Shown: positions 7,048 through 7,633 of the stretch, one piece after another | Numbering within the stretch: the stretch's first letter is position 1 | Layout: every line of letters starts with the position of its first letter | Assembly: GCA_007123065.1 (NCBI GenBank) | Contig: SKSI01000025.1 | Location: 1-7,633 of the forward strand | Reading direction: 5' to 3' | From: Bacteroidales bacterium | GTDB lineage: Bacteria > Bacteroidota > Bacteroidia > Bacteroidales > UBA7960 | Length of the DNA stretch: 7,633 nt | The notes under the pieces: model-generated | Databases searched by the model: none | Told to the model about the DNA's origin: nothing | What the model saw: the letters and a program-made list of their open reading frames with translations, nothing else | Program-made: the position numbers and the translations under genes

Positions 7048-7055
7048 CAAAGATA
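7048..7055 (-). promoter_or_regulatory. Bacteroidota -7 box for mutS2
   Basis: The minus strand reads TATCTTTG, an exact TAnnTTTG match, ending 21 bases before the ATG at 7026. Transcription would begin near 7040, giving a leader of about 15 bases. This places the alternative TTG codon at 7050 upstream of the transcript and so supports the ATG start. I could not place a clear -33 box at the usual spacing. Confidence 0.5.
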
Positions 7056-7141
7056 CGAAAGCCGTAATTCATATCTTGCTGAAACAAAAAATGCCTTTGC
7101 AAGTGTCTGCTCCTGTTTTTTTTCTAAGTTTACACTTTTAT

Positions 7142-7164
7142 AAGTCTCTAAAGTCTCTAAAGTA
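7142..7164. repeat. Short 9-bp direct repeat upstream of rmuC
   Basis: AAGTCTCTA occurs twice in tandem (7142-7150 and 7151-7159), followed by a partial third copy AAGTA. It lies in the 201-bp gap between mutS2 and rmuC, about 65-85 bases before the rmuC ATG. The rest of this gap is AT-rich, with an eight-T run near 7116-7125 and a degenerate -7-like ATATTTTG about 50 bases before rmuC, but no exact promoter box on the plus strand and no convincing terminator. The repeat could be an operator or simple sequence. Confidence 0.5.
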
Positions 7165-7227
7165 TATCATATTTTGCCTGTGTGGCTTTTGTCAGCAATA
7201 AATGAATCATCAATAAAATAAATAACC

Positions 7228-7633
7228 ATGGAAATATTGATTCTGGTTTTAAATGTATGCATCATCATAACATTGTTTTTTCTTTTAATAAAGATGTTGA
7301 AAAAAGACCGTTCGCCCGGAGTGAATCAGGATGTTGAAAAGGTGATGAATGAACTGAATGCGGGAATGAATCAGCTAAGAGATGCATTGCAGCGAATAGA
7401 GGGCAATCTGAGGGAAGATTTCCGGATCAACCGTGAAGAAAATGCCCGAATCGCCAAGGAGAACAGAACAGAACTCAATGCCAGCCTCAAAGAGTTTTCC
7501 AAAGAGCAAAAGGAAAAGTTTGATGAGTTTAAGACAGAACAAAAAGAGCTCAAAGATCAGAGTCTTGAACAGCTGTCGAAGGTAAATGCGACGCTTGAAG
7601 AAAAGATCAGCGCCATGAACAAGCAGGTTCAGG
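7228..7633 (+). CDS. rmuC: RmuC-like DNA recombination protein, N-terminal part (cut by window edge)
   Basis: An open frame from ATG 7228 runs 135 codons to the window edge without a stop. It begins with one membrane segment (EILILVLNVCIIITLFFLLI, residues 2-21) and a basic stop-transfer KMLKK, followed by a long charged coiled coil rich in Glu, Lys and Gln (about 31-135: NQLRDALQRIEGNLREDF, RINREENARIAKENRTELN, LKEFSKEQKEKFDEFKTEQK). This membrane anchor plus coiled coil, and especially the REEN-A-ENR-EL-SLKEF pattern, is typical of RmuC, a protein linked to limiting DNA inversions at short repeats, with a nuclease-like domain further on. That C-terminal domain lies outside the window, so the call rests on the N-terminal third. 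The leader is AT-rich without a Shine-Dalgarno site (AATAAAATAAATAACC before ATG). Confidence 0.85.
   Translation, partial: MEILILVLNVCIIITLFFLLIKMLKKDRSPGVNQDVEKVMNELNAGMNQLRDALQRIEGNLREDFRINREENARIAKENRTELNASLKEFSKEQKEKFDEFKTEQKELKDQSLEQLSKVNATLEEKISAMNKQVQ

Noticed and set aside
7027..7050. TTG start for MutS2 giving eight extra residues
   Set aside because: The TTG overlaps an exact -7 promoter box, so it would not be transcribed; the ATG at 7026 begins the conserved N-terminus.
7075..7103. CTTGC ... GCAAG inverted repeat upstream of mutS2 as an operator
   Set aside because: Five-base arms with a 19-base spacer are expected by chance in sequence of this kind.

Overview
The window looks like a Bacteroidota chromosome, most likely from the order Bacteroidales or Marinilabiliales. 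The evidence is a SusC-like/TonB-receptor style of outer-membrane protein, a DUF5689-type lipoprotein with an acidic export-like signal after its cysteine, AT-rich leaders without Shine-Dalgarno sites, and exact matches to the Bacteroidota -7 promoter box (TAnnTTTG) in front of three genes. I see no rRNA, tRNA, CRISPR array, transposase or phage gene.

Left half (1-4568). A divergent pair of transcription units starts from a 114-bp gap at 3110-3223. Leftward run a TonB-dependent outer-membrane receptor (533-3109) and then the N-terminal part of a DUF5689-like lipoprotein, cut by the window edge (1-374). The 158 bases between these two hold an array of 7-bp repeats. Rightward run a secreted endonuclease/exonuclease/phosphatase-family enzyme (3224-4306) and, 4 bases after its stop, a small basic ribbon-helix-helix-like protein (4311-4568) whose C-terminus carries a sequence resembling a sliding-clamp-binding motif. 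Together, the receptor, lipoprotein and exported phosphodiesterase suggest a cell-surface system that captures, cleaves and imports nucleic acid or another phosphodiester. That role is inferred from gene content and layout only.

Right half (4576-7633). A complete mutS2 gene lies on the minus strand, tail to tail with the small protein gene and only 7 bases from it. Divergent from it, across a 201-bp gap, is the start of an rmuC-like gene that runs off the right edge. Both encode conserved proteins of DNA maintenance or ribosome rescue and look like ordinary core genes.

The least ordinary items are the receptor/lipoprotein/nuclease divergon, the clamp-motif-like tail on the small DNA-binding-like protein, and the heptad repeat array inside the receptor-lipoprotein transcript.
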